NCBI GenBank assembly: GCA_900466745.1
Contig: UBNE01000013.1
Coordinates: 87,424 to 151,423, forward strand
Source: Hyphomicrobiales bacterium
GTDB taxonomy: Bacteria > Pseudomonadota > Alphaproteobacteria > Rhizobiales > Beijerinckiaceae
Direction: 5' to 3'
Length of the DNA: 64,000 nt
A program made the translations under genes and the position numbers. Under the pieces are notes generated by a model, which was given only the letters and a program-made list of their open reading frames with translations, did no database searches and was not told where the DNA came from. Below are positions 1-8,504 of the stretch, one piece after another. How positions within the stretch are numbered: position 1 is the first letter of the stretch; each line of letters starts with the position of its first letter.

Positions 1-1369
1 CCTCCATCGCGCGCTTGGCGCGGGCGGTCAGCGCCTGCTTGCGGGCGAGGCTCCTGGCCGGGCCCTTGAGGCGCTTGCCGTCGGGGCCGGTGCTGGCGAC
101 GCCCTCGATCGGCGGGAACAGGCCGAAATTGATGTTCATCGGCTGGAAGGAGCGCGGCCCCTCGTCGATGGTGACGATGTGGCCGCCGGTGATGTGGTTG
201 ACCAGGGCGCCAAGCGCGGTGGCGGCGGGCGGCAGCGGCAGCTCCCGGCCGAGCCGCTCGGCCGCGGCCAACCGGCCGGCGAGCAGGCCGATGGCGGCGC
301 TCTCGACATAGCCCTCGCAGCCGGTGATCTGGCCGGCGAAGCGCAGCCGCGGGGCCGCCTTCAGCCGCAGCCTCTCGTCGAGAAGCTTCGGCGAGTTGAG
401 ATAGGTGTTGCGGTGGATGCCGCCGAGCCGGGCGAATTCGGCGTTTTGCAGGCCCGGAATCATCCGGAAGATGCGGGACTGCTCGCCATATTTCAGCTTG
501 GTCTGGAAGCCGGTCATGTTGAACAGCGTGCCGAGCGCGTTGTCCTGCCGGAGCTGTACCACGGCATAGGGCTTCACGGTGGGGTTGTGCCTGTTGGTCA
601 GGCCGACCGGCTTCATCGGCCCCCAGCGCAGGGTCTCGCGGCCGCGCTCGGCCATGACCTCGATCGGCAGGCAGCCGTCGAAATAGGGCGTGCCTTCCCA
701 CTCCTTGAATTCGGTCTTCTCGGCGGCGAGCAGCGCGTCGACGAAGGCCTCGTACTGGTCGCGGTCGAGCGGGCAGTTGATGTAGTCGGCGCCGCTGCCG
801 CCCGGCCCGGCCTTGTCGTAGCGCGACTGGAACCAGGCGGTCTCCATGTCGACCGAATCGAAATGGACGATCGGGGCGATGGCGTCGAAGAAGGCGAGCG
901 AGCTTTCGCCGGTCAGCGACAGGATGCCCTGCGCCAGCGCCGCGGAGGTGAGCGGCCCGGTCGCGACGACGACGCTGTCCCACTCCGCCGGCGGCAGGCC
1001 GGCGATCTCGCCGCGCGCGATCGTCACCAGCGGATGGGTCTCGAGCGCGGCCGTGACGCCTTGCGAGAAGCCGTCGCGGTCGACGGCGAGGGCGCCGCCG
1101 GCCGGAACCTGATGGGCGTCGCCCTTGGCCATGATCAGCGAGCCGAGGCGGCGCATCTCCCAGTGGAGCTGGCCGACGGCGTTGCTCTCGGCATCGTCCG
1201 AGCGGAAGGAGTTGGAGCAGACGAGCTCCGCCAGCCCTTCGGTCTGGTGGGCGTCGGTGCCGCGGACCGGGCGCATCTCATGGATGACGACGGGGACGCC
1301 GGCCTCGGCGACCTGCCAGGCGGCTTCGGAGCCGGCGAGACCGCCGCCGATGACATGAACGGGTTCCAT
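1..1369 (-). CDS. trmFO: TrmFO, folate/FAD-dependent tRNA (uracil-54,C5)-methyltransferase (3' end cut off)
   Basis: This enzyme makes ribothymidine at position 54 of the tRNA T-loop, using methylene-tetrahydrofolate as carbon donor and FADH2 as reductant. The reverse-strand ATG at 1369 gives [18 protein letters not shown], an N-terminal FAD-binding Rossmann motif (GGGLAGSEA). The family motif with the first catalytic cysteine follows ([11 protein letters not shown]). About 456 codons lie inside the window, and the family is usually about 460-480 residues, so only the extreme C-terminus should be missing beyond base 1. The frame has no stop in the window. No other gene lies close enough to form an operon. 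The assignment is firm. Confidence 0.93.
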   Translation of the reverse strand, partial: MEPVHVIGGGLAGSEAAWQVAEAGVPVVIHEMRPVRGTDAHQTEGLAELVCSNSFRSDDAESNAVGQLHWEMRRLGSLIMAKGDAHQVPAGGALAVDRDGFSQGVTAALETHPLVTIARGEIAGLPPAEWDSVVVATGPLTSAALAQGILSLTGESSLAFFDAIAPIVHFDSVDMETAWFQSRYDKAGPGGSGADYINCPLDRDQYEAFVDALLAAEKTEFKEWEGTPYFDGCLPIEVMAERGRETLRWGPMKPVGLTNRHNPTVKPYAVVQLRQDNALGTLFNMTGFQTKLKYGEQSRIFRMIPGLQNAEFARLGGIHRNTYLNSPKLLDERLRLKAAPRLRFAGQITGCEGYVESAAIGLLAGRLAAAERLGRELPLPPAATALGALVNHITGGHIVTIDEGPRSFQPMNINFGLFPPIEGVASTGPDGKRLKGPARSLARKQALTARAKRAME

Positions 1370-1623
1370 GGCTGGGGATGTGTCCGCAGCCTGCTGTCAG
1401 GTCAAGGGCTGAATCGGGTTCGCCCTGATCGCATCCGGCACGGCGTCATCGCGAAGGGCGAAGCGGCGACGCCATCGAGGCGGATCGGGCGAGAGGTCGC
1501 CAGCCCCGGGCGGCATCGCGGAGCCTGCCCCTGGGCTTGGGGAAGGCAAGAGTGGGAGTAGGCTAGAGGCAGGCAAGACCCGAGGGCTCGCAACGACGGG
1601 AAGAACGGAGCCCGGAATGCAAA
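1370..1623. other. Non-coding stretch upstream of trmFO
   Basis: Together with the hairpin at 1624-1645 this fills the gap between trmFO and the DUF1127 gene. It should hold the trmFO promoter, but I see no convincing -35/-10 pair. The segment around 1446-1530 resembles degenerate intergenic repeat sequence (clustered gcgaag/gcgacg units). No credible ORF was found. Confidence 0.4.
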
Positions 1624-1645
1624 ATGCCCGCCGTGAGGCGGGCAT
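1624..1645 (-). terminator. Intrinsic terminator of the DUF1127 gene
   Basis: ATGCCCGCC (1624-1632) and GGCGGGCAT (1637-1645) form a perfect 9-bp stem with a GTGA loop. On the minus strand the stem runs into TTTTGC, a short U-tract, so it should end transcripts coming from the DUF1127 gene, whose stop is about 100 bases upstream of it. Confidence 0.7.
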
Positions 1646-1747
1646 TCGCTCTTCGACCGAAGCTCGAGGGGAGGGGAAACACGAGCCTCGGGAGAAACGA
1701 CACGGAACGCGCCGCGCCCGATGCGCGGCTGTTCTGATTCAGAGACT

Positions 1748-1903
1748 TCAGGCCGCGGCGTGCGAGCGGGCGATGAAGTTGATCTCCGAGCGCGACAGGC
1801 CGAGATCGTCGAGCTCGCGGTCGGTCAGGCGGGAGAGCTCGCGGACGGTCTCGCGATAGCGGAGGTAGGCGCGGATTTTGGCGGCGATCATGGTGACGAA
1901 CAT
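1748..1903 (-). CDS. Small DUF1127 protein
   Basis: A 51-residue protein starting MFVTMIAAKIRAYLRYRET, with the arginine-rich DUF1127 motif through its middle (RELSRLTDRELDDLGLSRSE). I chose the ATG at 1903 because AAGGAAA sits just before it. The same frame stays open to 2050, but that upstream part lacks a ribosome site. DUF1127 proteins are short alphaproteobacterial proteins, and some have been linked to phosphate and carbon metabolism and RNA turnover. The role of this one is unknown. It appears to be monocistronic and is followed by an intrinsic terminator. Confidence 0.85.
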   Translation of the reverse strand: MFVTMIAAKIRAYLRYRETVRELSRLTDRELDDLGLSRSEINFIARSHAAA

Positions 1904-2404
1904 GGCGGTTTTCCTTGCGTATGGTCCGGAGCGGGACGGTGCCCACAGCGACAATCTCGTTGTGCACTGCATATAAGCGAGGCAGGCCGCTTCAAACAGA
2001 GGCTCCAGTTCAGCTCTGTTATGCGTTGTAGGCATGAACCTTTCGTTCACCAGTTGATTTGGAGGGGGAGTCCCGCGCTGAGCGCGGTTCTTGTTTCAAA
2101 TGCAACCGATTCCTGCCTATTTAGTCATCATTTTGGTGGGCGCTAGCGGGCGCATTTCGTGCTGTGGCTTTAAAATAGGCATGTTGCAACTGCTCACTGA
2201 TGCGCCGCAGCCGCAGGGTTGGTTTTGCGGTGCGAAATCGGCCCCAAGCCATCATCCGGCCGTATTCGCAGCCCCAGCCGGCAGGCGCGCCCGGCGCGAT
2301 TCAGCCGGAGCGCTTTGTCGGGGTTTCTTGCCGTGCGGGTGGGGGCGGAGCCCCGGAGACGGCGTTGCGGAAGCTCCCGCGCCCGGCGCCCCGGCGCGCC
2401 GGGC
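1904..2404. other. Intergenic region, relatively AT-rich in part
   Basis: About 500 bases without a supportable gene, between the DUF1127 start and the 3' end of the metal ATPase. Bases 2030-2200 are clearly richer in A/T than the surroundings. The minus strand near 1960-1990 (TTGAAG followed by TATATG/TATGCA) could hold the DUF1127 promoter. No tRNA or hairpin with a U-tract was seen. Open frames here do not resemble proteins. Confidence 0.35.
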
Positions 2405-4795
2405 TCAGGCAGGCTTGCCCGCGTCGAAGCGCAGCAGGCGAAGCGCGTTGGCCGTGACCAGCACCGTCGCGCCGGTATCGGCGAGGATGGCGACCCAGAG
2501 CCCGGTATAGCCGAGCACGCTGGTCACCAGGAACACCGCCTTGAGGCCGAGCGCGATCGCGATGTTCGCGCGGATATTGCCCATGGCGGCGCGGGCGAGC
2601 CGGATCAGCGCCGGCACGTCGCTCACCCGGCTCTTCAGCACGGCGCCGTCAGCCGTCTCCAGCGCGACATCGGTGCCCGAGCCCATGGCGATGCCGATGC
2701 CGGCGGCCGCCAGGGCCGGGGCGTCGTTGATGCCGTCGCCCACCATCATCACCGTCGTGCCGGCGCCGAGCTGCTTCAGGGCCGCGACCTTGCCGTCGGG
2801 CATCAATTCGGCCTGGTGCTCCATGCCGAGCGCGTCGGCGATGGCGGCGGCGGTGCGGGCGTTGTCGCCGGTCAGCATGGTCGCGCGGACGCCCATCGCC
2901 CTGAGCTCCGCCATGGCGGCGGCGGCATCCTCGCGCGGCTCGTCGCGCAGCGCGATCAGCCCGGCCAGCGTGCCGTCGACGATCACGGCGGCGACGGTCT
3001 TGCCGGCCGATTCCAGCGATTCGACGGCCGAATCGGCGCCGCGATCGAAGGGCGCGCGGGAGGTGGCGTGGCGCGGGGCGCCGACGAAGACCGTGCGGCC
3101 ATCGACCTTGCCGGTGACGCCCTGGCCGGCGAGCGCCGCCGCCTCCGCCGCCGGGACGAAGGCGACGGCGTCGGCGCGGGCGCGCTCGAGCACGGCCTCG
3201 GCCAGCGGATGGGCCGAGCCGGCCTCGACCGCGGCGGCGAGCGCCAGGACCTCGCGCCCGTCGCGGCCCAACGCGACGATGTCGGTGACGCGCGGCCGGC
3301 CCCGGGTGAGGGTGCCGGTCTTGTCGAAGGCGACGAGCCCGGTGCGGGCGGCGGTCTCGATGACGACGCCGCCCTTCATCAGCAGGCCCTGGCGCGCGCC
3401 GGCCGAGAGCGCGGCGGCGATGGCGGCGGGGACGGAGATGACCAGCGCGCAGGGGCAGCCGATCAGCAGCAGCGCCAGCGCCCGGTAGATCCAGACCGAC
3501 CATTCGCCGGCGAAGAGCAGCGGCGGCACCAGCGCGACCGCCAGGGCGAGCCCGACGATCGCCGGCATGTACCAGCGCGAGAAGCGGTCGATGAAGCGCT
3601 CGGTCGGGGCGCGGGCCTCCTGCGCCTCCTCGACCAGGCGGATGATCCGGGCGATGGTGTTGTCCTGCGCCGCCTTCTCGACGCGGATGCGCAGCGCCGC
3701 CTCGCGGTTGACCGAGCCCGCATAGACCGGCTCGCCGACGCCCTTGGTCTTGGGTACGGATTCGCCGGTCACCGGGCTCTCGTCGATGCCGGAGGTGCCG
3801 TCGGTGATCTCGCCATCGGCCGGGATGCGGTCGCCGGGGCGCACCAGCACGATCTGGCCGATCGACAGGCCGGCGGCATCGACCTGCCGGCCGATGCCGT
3901 TCTCCTCGACGATGGCCGTCTTCGGCACCAGCGCGCCGAGCGCCCGGATCGAGGCGCGGGCGCGGTCGGCCGCCACGCCTTCCAGGACCTCGCCGACCGC
4001 GAAGAGGAAGACGACCAGCGCCGCCTCCTCGGCGGCGCCGATGAAGAGCGCGCCGATGGCGGCGATCGTCATCAGCATCTCGATGGTGAAGGGGATGCCG
4101 GCGCGCGCCGCCGCGAAGGCCCGCTTCGCCACCGGCGCGACGCCGATCAGGCAGGCGACGAGGAAGGCCCAGTAGGCGATGTCGTGCCGGACCGCGCCGA
4201 CGATCCAGGCAGCGGCGAGCAGGGCGCCCGTCACCAGAACCAGCCGGCCCTTTCCGGTCCGGTACCAGCGCGCGCCCTCCGGCGCGGCCTCGTGGACATG
4301 ACCCGGCAGGCCGTGGCCGCGATCGGCCTCGCCGCCGCCGGCGGCCTTGCCGCTCTTGCGGGCGGCATGGTCATGCCCGGCGTGATCGTGGCCGGGATCG
4401 GCCCGGTGGTGCTCGCGGCCATGGCTCTCGGCGTGCCCAGCGCAACAGGCGCCTCCCTGCGGCTCCGCGGCGTGGCCCGGAGCATGGCCGCGATGGTCGT
4501 GACCATGTCCGCCGCAGCAGGGGCCTGCCTCGGCCGCCGGCTTCGCGACGGGCGCCTGGGCCAGCGCCGCGGTGGTATAGCCGAGGCCGTTGACGCGCTT
4601 CTCGACCGTCGCGGCGCTGGTCTGCGTCTCGTCGAGCAGCAGGGTCAGCGTCTCCGACATCACCGAGAGCCTGACGTCGCCGACGCCCGGCAGGCGCTCC
4701 ACCGCGCCGCGGATCTTGGTGGCGCAGCTCGCGCAATCCATGCCGCCGACCTTCCAGGACAAGGTCTTCGGTGCGGATTCGGTGCTGGTCGACAT
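2405..4795 (-). CDS. P1B-2-type heavy-metal ATPase (Zn2+/Cd2+/Pb2+ exporter)
   Basis: An inner-membrane pump of about 796 residues that exports divalent soft metals using ATP. In order: an N-terminal HMA domain with GMDCASC (Cys21, Cys24); a His/Cys-rich linker (roughly 95-180); membrane segments; the transport motif CPC at about 447-449; the phosphorylation motif DKTGTLT (Asp about 491); GDGIND at about 686; and a final membrane pair with Lys (GLKAVF) and DTG. The last two are the P1B-2 signature that points to Zn/Cd/Pb rather than copper. The ATG at 4795 is preceded by GGAGACTCGCC. The frame is open to 4882, but that part contains the promoter. A MerR-type promoter lies just upstream. Confidence 0.92.
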   Translation of the reverse strand: MSTSTESAPKTLSWKVGGMDCASCATKIRGAVERLPGVGDVRLSVMSETLTLLLDETQTSAATVEKRVNGLGYTTAALAQAPVAKPAAEAGPCCGGHGHDHRGHAPGHAAEPQGGACCAGHAESHGREHHRADPGHDHAGHDHAARKSGKAAGGGEADRGHGLPGHVHEAAPEGARWYRTGKGRLVLVTGALLAAAWIVGAVRHDIAYWAFLVACLIGVAPVAKRAFAAARAGIPFTIEMLMTIAAIGALFIGAAEEAALVVFLFAVGEVLEGVAADRARASIRALGALVPKTAIVEENGIGRQVDAAGLSIGQIVLVRPGDRIPADGEITDGTSGIDESPVTGESVPKTKGVGEPVYAGSVNREAALRIRVEKAAQDNTIARIIRLVEEAQEARAPTERFIDRFSRWYMPAIVGLALAVALVPPLLFAGEWSVWIYRALALLLIGCPCALVISVPAAIAAALSAGARQGLLMKGGVVIETAARTGLVAFDKTGTLTRGRPRVTDIVALGRDGREVLALAAAVEAGSAHPLAEAVLERARADAVAFVPAAEAAALAGQGVTGKVDGRTVFVGAPRHATSRAPFDRGADSAVESLESAGKTVAAVIVDGTLAGLIALRDEPREDAAAAMAELRAMGVRATMLTGDNARTAAAIADALGMEHQAELMPDGKVAALKQLGAGTTVMMVGDGINDAPALAAAGIGIAMGSGTDVALETADGAVLKSRVSDVPALIRLARAAMGNIRANIAIALGLKAVFLVTSVLGYTGLWVAILADTGATVLVTANALRLLRFDAGKPA

Positions 4796-4830
4796 GGCGA
4801 GTCTCCGTCTGCCTTGGCTACGGGACTCGG

Positions 4831-4861
4831 CTTCTACAAGCTCTAGCGACTTCAGGTTCAA
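4831..4861 (-). promoter_or_regulatory. MerR-family (CadR/PbrR/ZntR-like) promoter with 19-bp spacer
   Basis: On the minus strand, upstream of the metal ATPase, the sequence reads TTGAAC (4861-4856), a 19-bp spacer, then TAGAAG (4836-4831). The spacer holds an imperfect dyad, CCTGAAGTCGCTAGAG, like the CCT-N-TAGT-N-GCTAGAGGG core of Cd/Pb-responsive MerR operators. An overlong 19-bp spacer is the hallmark of MerR-family control, where the metal-bound activator untwists the DNA. No merR-like gene lies in the window. Confidence 0.7.
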
Positions 4862-4936
4862 GCGAAAAATTCGCCTTGCCATTCGCCGTCCGCGCGGCTC
4901 CGTTCACAGGCGAGTCGCGCGAAGCTGGGGCAGGGG

Positions 4937-5719
4937 ATGGATTCGGAGATTCTGTATGCGGTCGAGGACGGGGTCGGCACCGTCACCTTCAACCGCCCGC
5001 AGGCGCGCAACGCGCTGACCTACGCCATGTATGAGGGGCTGGCCGCGATCTGCCGCGACCCGGCCGCCCATGGCGACCCACGCGTCATCGTCGTGACCGG
5101 CGCCGGCGAGAAGGCTTTCGCCTCCGGCACCGACATCGCGCAGTTCCGCGCCTTTTCGGGCGCCGCGGACGCGCTGGCCTATGAGGAGCGGATCGAGGCC
5201 GTGCTCGATTCGATCGAGCGCTGCCCGGTGCCGACGATCGCCGCGGTCTCGGGCGCGGTGACGGGGGGCGGCGCCTTTCTCGCGCTCGCCTGCGACCTGC
5301 GGATCGCGTCGACGACGGCGCGCTTCGGCTTCCCGATCGCGCGGACCCTGGGCAACTGCCTGTCGATGGCGAATTACGCCCGGCTCTATGCCCTGCTCGG
5401 TCCGGCGCTGGTGAAGGACATCGTCTTCACCGCCCGGCTCGTCGAGGCGCAGGAGGGGCACCGGGTCGGGCTCTACAGCGAATTGCTGCCAGACCATGCC
5501 GCGCTGATGCGGCGGGCGGCGGAGCTCGCCCGGACCATCGCCGGCCACGCGCCGCTGACGATGCGCGCCACCAAGGAGGCGATGCGGAGGCTGACGGCCG
5601 CGGCGGCGAAGGACGTCGCCAGCGACGACCTCGTCACGCTCTGCAACACCAGCGAGGATTTCCGCGAGGGCATGGAGGCCTTCCTGGCCAAGCGCCGCCC
5701 GGTCTGGCGGGGGCGCTGA
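4937..5719 (+). CDS. Crotonase-superfamily protein (enoyl-CoA hydratase/isomerase-like) lacking both hydratase Glu residues
   Basis: A 260-residue cytoplasmic crotonase-fold protein. The CoA-binding and oxyanion-hole regions are visible: GAGEKAFASGTDIAQF (56-70) and SGAVTGGGAFLALACD (105-120). In rat enoyl-CoA hydratase the two acid/base glutamates lie in GGGCE and FGQPE. Here those sites read GGGAF (Phe114) and FGFPI (Ile134), so ordinary hydration is unlikely. It may be another crotonase type, such as an isomerase, thioesterase/hydrolase or lyase. The start has GGGGCAGGGG before it. It is divergent from the metal ATPase and convergent with the MFS gene, so it is probably transcribed alone. 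Confidence 0.82.
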   Translation: MDSEILYAVEDGVGTVTFNRPQARNALTYAMYEGLAAICRDPAAHGDPRVIVVTGAGEKAFASGTDIAQFRAFSGAADALAYEERIEAVLDSIERCPVPTIAAVSGAVTGGGAFLALACDLRIASTTARFGFPIARTLGNCLSMANYARLYALLGPALVKDIVFTARLVEAQEGHRVGLYSELLPDHAALMRRAAELARTIAGHAPLTMRATKEAMRRLTAAAAKDVASDDLVTLCNTSEDFREGMEAFLAKRRPVWRGR

Positions 5720-5743
5720 GCCCGGTGCCGGCGAAAGGCCCGC

Positions 5744-7069
5744 TCAGCCGTAGCGGGCTTCGAGCCGGCGGTCCATCCAGAGCGCGACCAGCGTGCAGAC
5801 CGCGCCCGACAGCAGGTAGAGCCCGACCCAGGCGAGGCCGAGCTTGCTGGAGAGCGTCAGCGCCACCAGCGGCGCGAAGCCGGCGCCGATCAGCCAGGCG
5901 AGGTCGGAGGTGAGGGCCGCGCCGGTATAGCGGTATTCCCGGCCGAAGCTCGAGGCCACGGCGCCCGCCGTCTGGCCGTAGGACAGGCCGAGCAGGCCGA
6001 AGCCGATGATGACGTAGACCGTCTGCCCGGCGAGGCTGTCGCCGAAGAGCAGCGGCGCGATGATGCTGCTCAGGCTGAACAGCCCGATCATCAGCCCGGA
6101 GAGGACCAGCGTCCGCCGCCGCCCGATCTGGTCGGCGATCAGGCCCGAGGTCATGATCGCGCCGGCGCAGACGACGGCGCCGGCGCCCTGCACGATCAGG
6201 AACTCCGCCACCGAGCGGTTGGTGAAGAGGTTGATCCAGCTCACCGGGAAGATGGTGACGAGGTGGAACAGAGCGAAGCTCGCCAGCGGCACGAAGGCGC
6301 CGAGGACGAGCGTGCTGGCGCGCTTGCGGATGAGCTGGTTCACCGGAATCGGCATCAGCTCGCGGGTTTCCATGAGCTGGGCGAATTCCTGCGTCGCGAC
6401 CATGCGCAGGCGGGCGAACAGCGCCACGACGTTGATCGTCAGCGCCACGAAGAAGGGATAGCGCCAGCCCCAGCCGAGGAAATCCTCGGTCGAGAGCGCG
6501 CCCTCGAAGAAGGCGAACAGGCCGGCGGCGAGGATGAAGCCGATCGGCGCGCCGAGCTGCGGCAGCATGGCGTACCAGCCGCGCCGCGCCGCAGGCGCGT
6601 TGAGGGCGAGCAGCGAGGACAGCCCGTCCCAGGCGCCGCCGAGCGCGATGCCCTGCAACAGGCGGAAGGCCGCCAGGATGATGCCGGACCAGATGCCGAT
6701 CGTCTCGTAGCCGGGGAGGAAGGCGATCGCGGCGGTCGAGCCGCCGAGCAGGAACAGCGCGGCGGTGAGCTTGGTGGCGCGGCCATAGATCCGGTCGATC
6801 GTCATGAACAGCACGGAGCCGATCGGGCGCGTCAGGAAGGCGAGGGCGAAGATGCCGAAGGAATAGATCGTCCCGGTCAGCGGATCGGCGAAGGGAAAGA
6901 CGAGCTGCGGGAAGACCAGCACGCAGCCCAGGCCGAAGACGAAGAAGTCGAAATATTCGGAGGTGCGGCCGATGATGACGCCGATCGCGATCTCGCCGGG
7001 GGTGACATGATCCCGGCCGTGCTCGTCCGTCAGGTGGTTCGATGCCGGGCTTGCCGCATGGGCGCTCAT
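5744..7069 (-). CDS. MHS-family MFS transporter (metabolite:H+ symporter type)
   Basis: A 441-residue inner-membrane carrier with about 12 hydrophobic segments. The N-terminus (IAIGVIIGRTSEYFDFFVFG) resembles the metabolite:H+ symporter branch of the major facilitator superfamily, which includes sugar-acid, proline/betaine, citrate and shikimate carriers. DRIYGRATK corresponds to the MFS loop 2-3 motif, and LIADQIGRRRT to its repeat in the second half. The gene is divergent from cyoA across 179 bases, so the two probably share a control region. The substrate cannot be read from the sequence. Confidence 0.85.
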   Translation of the reverse strand: MSAHAASPASNHLTDEHGRDHVTPGEIAIGVIIGRTSEYFDFFVFGLGCVLVFPQLVFPFADPLTGTIYSFGIFALAFLTRPIGSVLFMTIDRIYGRATKLTAALFLLGGSTAAIAFLPGYETIGIWSGIILAAFRLLQGIALGGAWDGLSSLLALNAPAARRGWYAMLPQLGAPIGFILAAGLFAFFEGALSTEDFLGWGWRYPFFVALTINVVALFARLRMVATQEFAQLMETRELMPIPVNQLIRKRASTLVLGAFVPLASFALFHLVTIFPVSWINLFTNRSVAEFLIVQGAGAVVCAGAIMTSGLIADQIGRRRTLVLSGLMIGLFSLSSIIAPLLFGDSLAGQTVYVIIGFGLLGLSYGQTAGAVASSFGREYRYTGAALTSDLAWLIGAGFAPLVALTLSSKLGLAWVGLYLLSGAVCTLVALWMDRRLEARYG

Positions 7070-7169
7070 TCGGGGGCTTCCTCGTTCGCGCGGAAAAGGG
7101 ATAACATTCCCCGGCTCCGGACGCCATGGATGCGGCGGATAAAAGCGGACTACCCGGCCTCTGCCAATG

Positions 7170-7182
7170 GGACATCGTGTCC
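7170..7182. promoter_or_regulatory. Palindrome in the MFS/cyoA divergent promoter region
   Basis: GGACA-TCG-TGTCC is a perfect inverted repeat in the 179-base gap between the divergent MFS and cyoA starts, about 67 bases upstream of the cyoA start codon. It is a plausible operator for one or both genes. No regulator can be named from it. Confidence 0.4.
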
Positions 7183-7248
7183 TATGTGCAGTGCAAAAGA
7201 ATACGATAGACAGAGCGGCAACTTTCCGGTCACGGAGGGCTTGGTCTC

Positions 7249-8331
7249 TTGAGAAATCGTCGTTTTCTGGCAGTGCTGCCGTTCTTGCCCCTGCTCGGCG
7301 GCTGCCAGGCGGTGCTGCTCTCCCCCTCCGGGGATGTTGCGCTGCAGCAGCGCAATCTAATGCTGATCTCGACGGCGCTGATGCTGACGATCATCATCCC
7401 GGTGATGGCGCTGACGGTGTATTTCGCCTGGCGCTACCGGGCTTCGGCCAAGGCCGAATACGACCCCGACTGGAACCATTCGCTGCCGCTCGAGGTGGTG
7501 ATCTGGGCGGTGCCGCTGCTGATCATCGTCATCCTCGGCGCGCTGACCTGGATGGGCACGCATCTGCTCGACCCCTACCGGCCGCTCAACCGGATCAGCG
7601 CCGCGACGCCGATCGCGACGGCGCAGGCGGGGAGCACGCAGATGCGCAAGGAGCCGCTGGTCATCCAGGTCGTGGCGCTCGACTGGAAATGGCTGTTCAT
7701 CTACCCGCAGCAGAGCATCGCCTCGGTCAACGAGGCGGTGGTGCCGGTGAACCAGCCGGTCGAGTTCCGCATCACCGCCTCCTCGGTGATGAACTCGCTC
7801 TTCATCCCCGCGCTCGCCGGCCAGATCTACGCGATGCCCGGCATGCAGACCAAGCTCAACGCCGTCATCAACCATCCCGGCGATTTCGAGGGGTTCTCGG
7901 CGAATTACAGCGGCGAGGGCTTCTCCGGCATGCGCTTCCGCTTCCGCGGCCTCGAGGGCAACGGCTTCGAGGACTGGGTGAAGGCGGCGCAGGCCAAGGG
8001 CGACAAGCTCGGCCGCGAGGAATATCTCGTGCTGGAGCGGCCGAGCGAGCGCGAGCCCGCCCGCCAGTTCGGCAGCGTCGCCCCCGATCTCTACGACGCC
8101 ATCCTCAACATGTGCGTCGACCGCGCCAAGATGTGCATGCGCGACATGATGGCGATGGACGCCAAGGGCGGCGGCGGCAGGGAGGGTATCTCCACCGTCA
8201 TGGCGCTCGAATACGACAAGTCGGTGCGCCGGGGCGGCGCGCCCCTGCCGCCGCGTCCCTTCGTTACCGCGATCTGCACGCCGGCGGATGTCTACGGCAA
8301 GGGCGGCGTCACCGCCCGGGCCGCGAACTGA
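7249..8331 (+). CDS. cyoA: Cytochrome bo3 ubiquinol oxidase subunit II
   Basis: Subunit II of the haem-copper quinol oxidase, a lipoprotein anchored in the inner membrane. The 360-residue protein begins at a TTG that has GGAGGG nine bases upstream; no better start exists. It has a signal with lipobox LLGGC (Cys19), two membrane segments (about 37-59 and 80-102), then a periplasmic cupredoxin domain. That domain lacks the CuA cysteine pair, as expected of a quinol rather than cytochrome c oxidase. It is the first gene of cyoABCD-surf1 and is separated from cyoB by a repeat-filled 173-base gap. Confidence 0.95.
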   Translation: MRNRRFLAVLPFLPLLGGCQAVLLSPSGDVALQQRNLMLISTALMLTIIIPVMALTVYFAWRYRASAKAEYDPDWNHSLPLEVVIWAVPLLIIVILGALTWMGTHLLDPYRPLNRISAATPIATAQAGSTQMRKEPLVIQVVALDWKWLFIYPQQSIASVNEAVVPVNQPVEFRITASSVMNSLFIPALAGQIYAMPGMQTKLNAVINHPGDFEGFSANYSGEGFSGMRFRFRGLEGNGFEDWVKAAQAKGDKLGREEYLVLERPSEREPARQFGSVAPDLYDAILNMCVDRAKMCMRDMMAMDAKGGGGREGISTVMALEYDKSVRRGGAPLPPRPFVTAICTPADVYGKGGVTARAAN

Positions 8332-8363
8332 GCCACGAACTCAACGGCCGCCCGGCCAAGCCG

Positions 8364-8472
8364 AGAGCAGGATGCGCTAAAGTGGATATCGGTTTTCACG
8401 AGAATCCTGCTCTAACTGTTTGATAAGAGACGGATTCAGGCTTCAGATGGAAACACCCTCCGTTTCCGTCTG
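8364..8472. repeat. Intergenic repeat element with two stem-loops between cyoA and cyoB
   Basis: AGAGCAGGAT (8364-8373) pairs with ATCCTGCTCT (8404-8413) around a 30-base core containing AAGTGGATATCGGTTTTC, which resembles a dispersed Rhizobiales intergenic repeat known from memory. A second stem follows: CAGATGGAAAC (8444-8454) with GTTTCCGTCTG (8462-8472), one G-T mismatch. Neither is followed by a U-tract, so they more likely affect mRNA processing or stability between cyoA and cyoB than end transcription. Confidence 0.6.
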
Positions 8473-8504
8473 ACGTCATCCGGCTCTAGCGATCCGAGGA
8501 AGCC

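Noticed and set aside
179..1561. Plus-strand frame across the first 1.5 kb
   Set aside because: The minus strand encodes TrmFO with its FAD and CSNS motifs; the plus frame has no protein-like features.
2219..4846. Very long open frame antisense to the metal ATPase
   Set aside because: High GC content with rare stops produces long antisense frames. Its translation is rich in Arg/Ala/Gly/Asp without recognisable domains, while the opposite strand has every P1B-ATPase motif.
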